Assembly: GCA_031254255.1 (NCBI GenBank)
Contig: JAIRUT010000065.1
Location: forward strand, 1-7,071
DNA length: 7,071 nucleotides
From: Coriobacteriales bacterium
GTDB lineage: Bacteria; Actinomycetota; Coriobacteriia; Coriobacteriales; UBA8131
Direction: 5' to 3'
Shown here in pieces: positions 5,848-7,071 of the stretch. The position numbers were made by a program, and so were the translations under genes. Under the pieces are notes generated by a model. That model made no database searches, had not been told where the DNA came from, and saw only the letters and a list, made by a program, of their open reading frames with translations. Position 1 is the stretch's first letter, and each line of letters opens with the position of its first letter.

Positions 5848-6450
5848 ATGAGTAGTGAAACATCCAATGTGAAGCAAGTTTATGCTGACGGTACTGCACT
5901 GGGGCTTTTTAGTTTGGGGCTGGCAACATTTGTTGGCTCTGCGTCTCTGTTTACCAATGGGGCAGCAGATGCACCTGCGATAGCCTGGATTCTTTGCGTG
6001 GCTGCTTTTGCGCAGATTTGGGCAGCTATCATGGCTTTCAAGTCTGACAATATCTTTGGTGGAACAGTGTTCGGTGCCTATGGTCTTTTCTGGTTTGGCA
6101 ATGGCTTAATGACTATTTTTGCTTCCAAAGGTTTTCCATTGGGAGGACTCGCGGGTGGTAACGAGTTGTTCTATATTTGCATTGCCTATCTGATCTTCTC
6201 CATCATTGCAACTATTGCAGCCTTGAAGACTAACAAACTACTGGTGCTAGTTGTTGGTCTGATAGCCGTACTTTTCTTGGGACTGACGCTTCTTACGTCA
6301 ACCTCAAATGCAGATGCTGGAATAGCAGTAGCTGGTAAATGGATTGCTGATATTTCCCGCATTGTTCTGGCTATAGTTTCCTTCTATGCCGTAGCGGCAT
6401 TCTTCTTGAATGCAATGTTTGGCAAAACTATCCTGCCGGTAGGTGAATGA
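5848..6450 (+). CDS. satP: GPR1/FUN34/YaaH (SatP) family acetate/succinate transporter
   Basis: This integral membrane protein (200 aa) probably moves acetate or succinate with protons across the cytoplasmic membrane. The length fits the family (about 190-200). Six hydrophobic segments are visible at about residues 17-35, 42-64, 70-92, 106-126, 130-150 and 166-190. The family motif FGGTVFGAYGLFWFGNG is at 70-86. The N-terminal signature, usually N-P-A-P-L-G-L, is here D-G-T-A-L-G-L (residues 14-20): LGL is kept, but the Asn and both prolines are lost. GAGGG sits 10 bases before the ATG. It has its own promoter and a strong terminator and so is probably a single-gene unit, divergent from the sulfur operon. 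Its codons are more AT-rich than those of cysS. The family is secure; the substrate is inferred. Confidence 0.88.
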   Translation: MSSETSNVKQVYADGTALGLFSLGLATFVGSASLFTNGAADAPAIAWILCVAAFAQIWAAIMAFKSDNIFGGTVFGAYGLFWFGNGLMTIFASKGFPLGGLAGGNELFYICIAYLIFSIIATIAALKTNKLLVLVVGLIAVLFLGLTLLTSTSNADAGIAVAGKWIADISRIVLAIVSFYAVAAFFLNAMFGKTILPVGE

Positions 6451-6538
6451 AAGTAAGGGCAGAGCAAGACAGAGTGAGAAAGACCAGGGCAGGCATAAAA
6501 TAAGTTCTATTCGTAAAACTTGAGCTGTGCACAAATAA

Positions 6539-6576
6539 AATCCGCCTACGTCAAGCAGACGTAGGCGGATTCTTTT
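6539..6576. terminator. Strong bidirectional intrinsic terminator
   Basis: A perfect 14-bp stem, AATCCGCCTACGTC (6539-6552) with GACGTAGGCGGATT (6558-6571), closes a loop of AAGCA. TTCTTTT follows on the + strand, ending satP transcription. On the other strand the stem is followed by TTTTATTT, so it can also end transcription arriving from the convergent aquaporin gene. The 6451-6538 stretch between satP and the stem shows nothing recognisable. Confidence 0.93.
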
Positions 6577-6653
6577 GGTGGTGGTGCGCCCGGCATGGGC
6601 GATAACTTGGTGGCGATAACTCGGTGGTGGTGCGCCCGGCATGGGCGATAACT
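6577..6653 (+). repeat. 31-bp exact direct repeat plus 14-bp tandem units
   Basis: Bases 6577-6607 and 6623-6653 are identical over 31 bp, at a 46-bp period. Each contains CGCCC-GGCAT-GGGCG, a 5-bp stem with a 5-base loop. The downstream part is built of 14-base units of the form GATAACTCGGTGGT or GAAAGCTCGGTGGT, starting at 6601, 6615, 6647, 6661 and 6675 (the last diverges). GGTGGTG stands before each GTGCGCCC, giving a plausible slippage point. This looks like internal duplication of the intron relic described next. Confidence 0.8.
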
Positions 6654-6712
6654 CGGTGGTGAAAGCTCGGTGGTGAAAGTCCGCTGTGGGCTTGGTAGTG
6701 GGAGCCGCTAGC
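6584..6712 (+). mobile_element. Truncated group II intron relic, 5' end (class C-like)
   Basis: GTGCGCCCGGCATGGGCG occurs at 6584 and 6630. It is close to the 5' end of bacterial group II introns such as the class C intron of Oceanobacillus iheyensis (recalled start GTGTGCCCGGCATGGGTG). After the second copy the intron-like order continues: GGTGAAAGTCC (6671-6682), then GGTAGTGGGAGCCGCTAGC (6694-6712), where TAGTGG (6696-6701) pairs with CCGCTA (6705-6710), like the early domain I of these introns. The match stops near 6712, just before the stop of the aquaporin gene. No reverse transcriptase, domain V or 3' end is present, so it cannot splice or move. It begins 8 bases after the T-run of the terminator, the site class C introns prefer. 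The family call rests on recalled consensus; class C is inferred mainly from position. Confidence 0.72.
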
Positions 6713-6717
6713 AGATC

Positions 6718-7071
6718 TTATTCAGCTTCCTGCTCTTTGGCGGTCAGCTTTACTCGAATCAGGCGGTAGACCAAAGCGGCGATTGCTGCACCTACCAGTG
6801 GGGCTACCAAAAAGACCCAGAGTTGGCTCAGGGACTCACCACCGGCAAACAACGCCGGGCCAAGGCTTCGAGCCGGGTTGACTGAAGTTCCAGTAAGTGG
6901 AATGCCTACGATATGCACGAAGGTCAGAGTCAGACCGATGACAATGCCGGCAACAGAGCCCTTGGTTTTGTCGGCAGTGACACCGAGGACGGTCAGGACA
7001 AAGATGAAGGTCAGGATTATCTCGGTAACGATTGCGCCCCACATGCCATCCTTACCGAAGATGCCAAAACC
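6718..7071 (-). CDS. aqpZ: AqpZ-like aquaporin, C-terminal half (5' end outside window)
   Basis: This membrane channel of the major intrinsic protein family is open to the window edge; the visible 117 residues run from GFGIFGKDGMW to the stop at 6718-6720. The second NPA box is present as SVNPARSLGPALF. The visible selectivity-filter positions match water-specific AqpZ: His in TFVHIVGIP, Thr nine residues later, and Arg after NPA. Glycerol facilitators have Asp after NPAR (NPARD); here it is Ser. Three hydrophobic segments can be seen: TEIILTFIFVLTVLGV, IVIGLTLTFVHIVGI and LWVFLVAPLVGAAIAALVY. The tail is short and charged (KLTAKEQEAE). The ATG at 7042 is internal to the reading frame and is not taken as the start. 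The gene is convergent with satP, with the shared terminator and the intron relic between them. Confidence 0.92.
   Translation of the reverse strand, partial: GFGIFGKDGMWGAIVTEIILTFIFVLTVLGVTADKTKGSVAGIVIGLTLTFVHIVGIPLTGTSVNPARSLGPALFAGGESLSQLWVFLVAPLVGAAIAALVYRLIRVKLTAKEQEAE

Noticed and set aside
6577..6688. CRISPR array
   Set aside because: The repeats are unequal, partly tandem, and lack uniform spacers; the sequence fits a group II intron start instead.

Overview
The window looks like a chromosomal segment of a member of the Bacillota (Firmicutes). The gene run ispF–cysS–rlmB–yacP belongs to the housekeeping cluster well known in that phylum, the ribosome-binding sites are strong and purine-rich (AGGAGGT, GAGGT), and a YacP-type NYN nuclease is present. 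Genus cannot be read from the sequence. Base composition is moderately GC-rich in the housekeeping block and clearly AT-rich in the divergent intergenic region near 5.6-5.85 kb.

Region 1 (1-3114, + strand) is a translation and RNA-metabolism block. It holds the last codons of ispF, cysteinyl-tRNA synthetase (cysS) with an unusual 71-residue Ala-rich low-complexity insertion, a short RlmB/TrmH-like 2'-O-methyltransferase lacking the usual N-terminal L30e-like domain, and yacP/rae1, whose start codon overlaps the methyltransferase stop (ATGA). The 236-base gap between cysS and rlmB contains two small hairpins and two 32-bp direct repeats 63 bp apart.

Region 2 (3216-5553, - strand) is a compact three-gene operon, transcribed arsR-family regulator -> single-domain rhodanese -> CoA-disulfide/persulfide reductase with its own C-terminal rhodanese domain. 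The regulator carries two cysteines (C25 and C92) placed like the dithiol pair of BigR/SqrR persulfide sensors. The likely story is a self-regulated reactive-sulfur module: the repressor senses persulfide, the rhodanese moves sulfane sulfur, and the reductase reduces CoA-persulfide or CoA-disulfide with NAD(P)H. Candidate promoter elements and a palindrome at the likely transcription start lie upstream.

Region 3 (5741-6576, + strand) is a divergently transcribed acetate/succinate transporter of the GPR1/FUN34/YaaH (SatP) family, with a good sigma-70 promoter and a perfect 14-bp-stem terminator.

Region 4 (6577-6717) is not ordinary spacer. It contains a short relic matching the 5' end of a bacterial group II intron, most like class C (start GTGCGCCCGGCATGGGCG, then GGTGAAAGTCC and a TAGTGG/CCGCTA hairpin). 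It sits just behind the terminator, where class C introns are known to insert, and its first part is duplicated. Beyond it, on the - strand and running off the window, is the C-terminal half of an AqpZ-like aquaporin.
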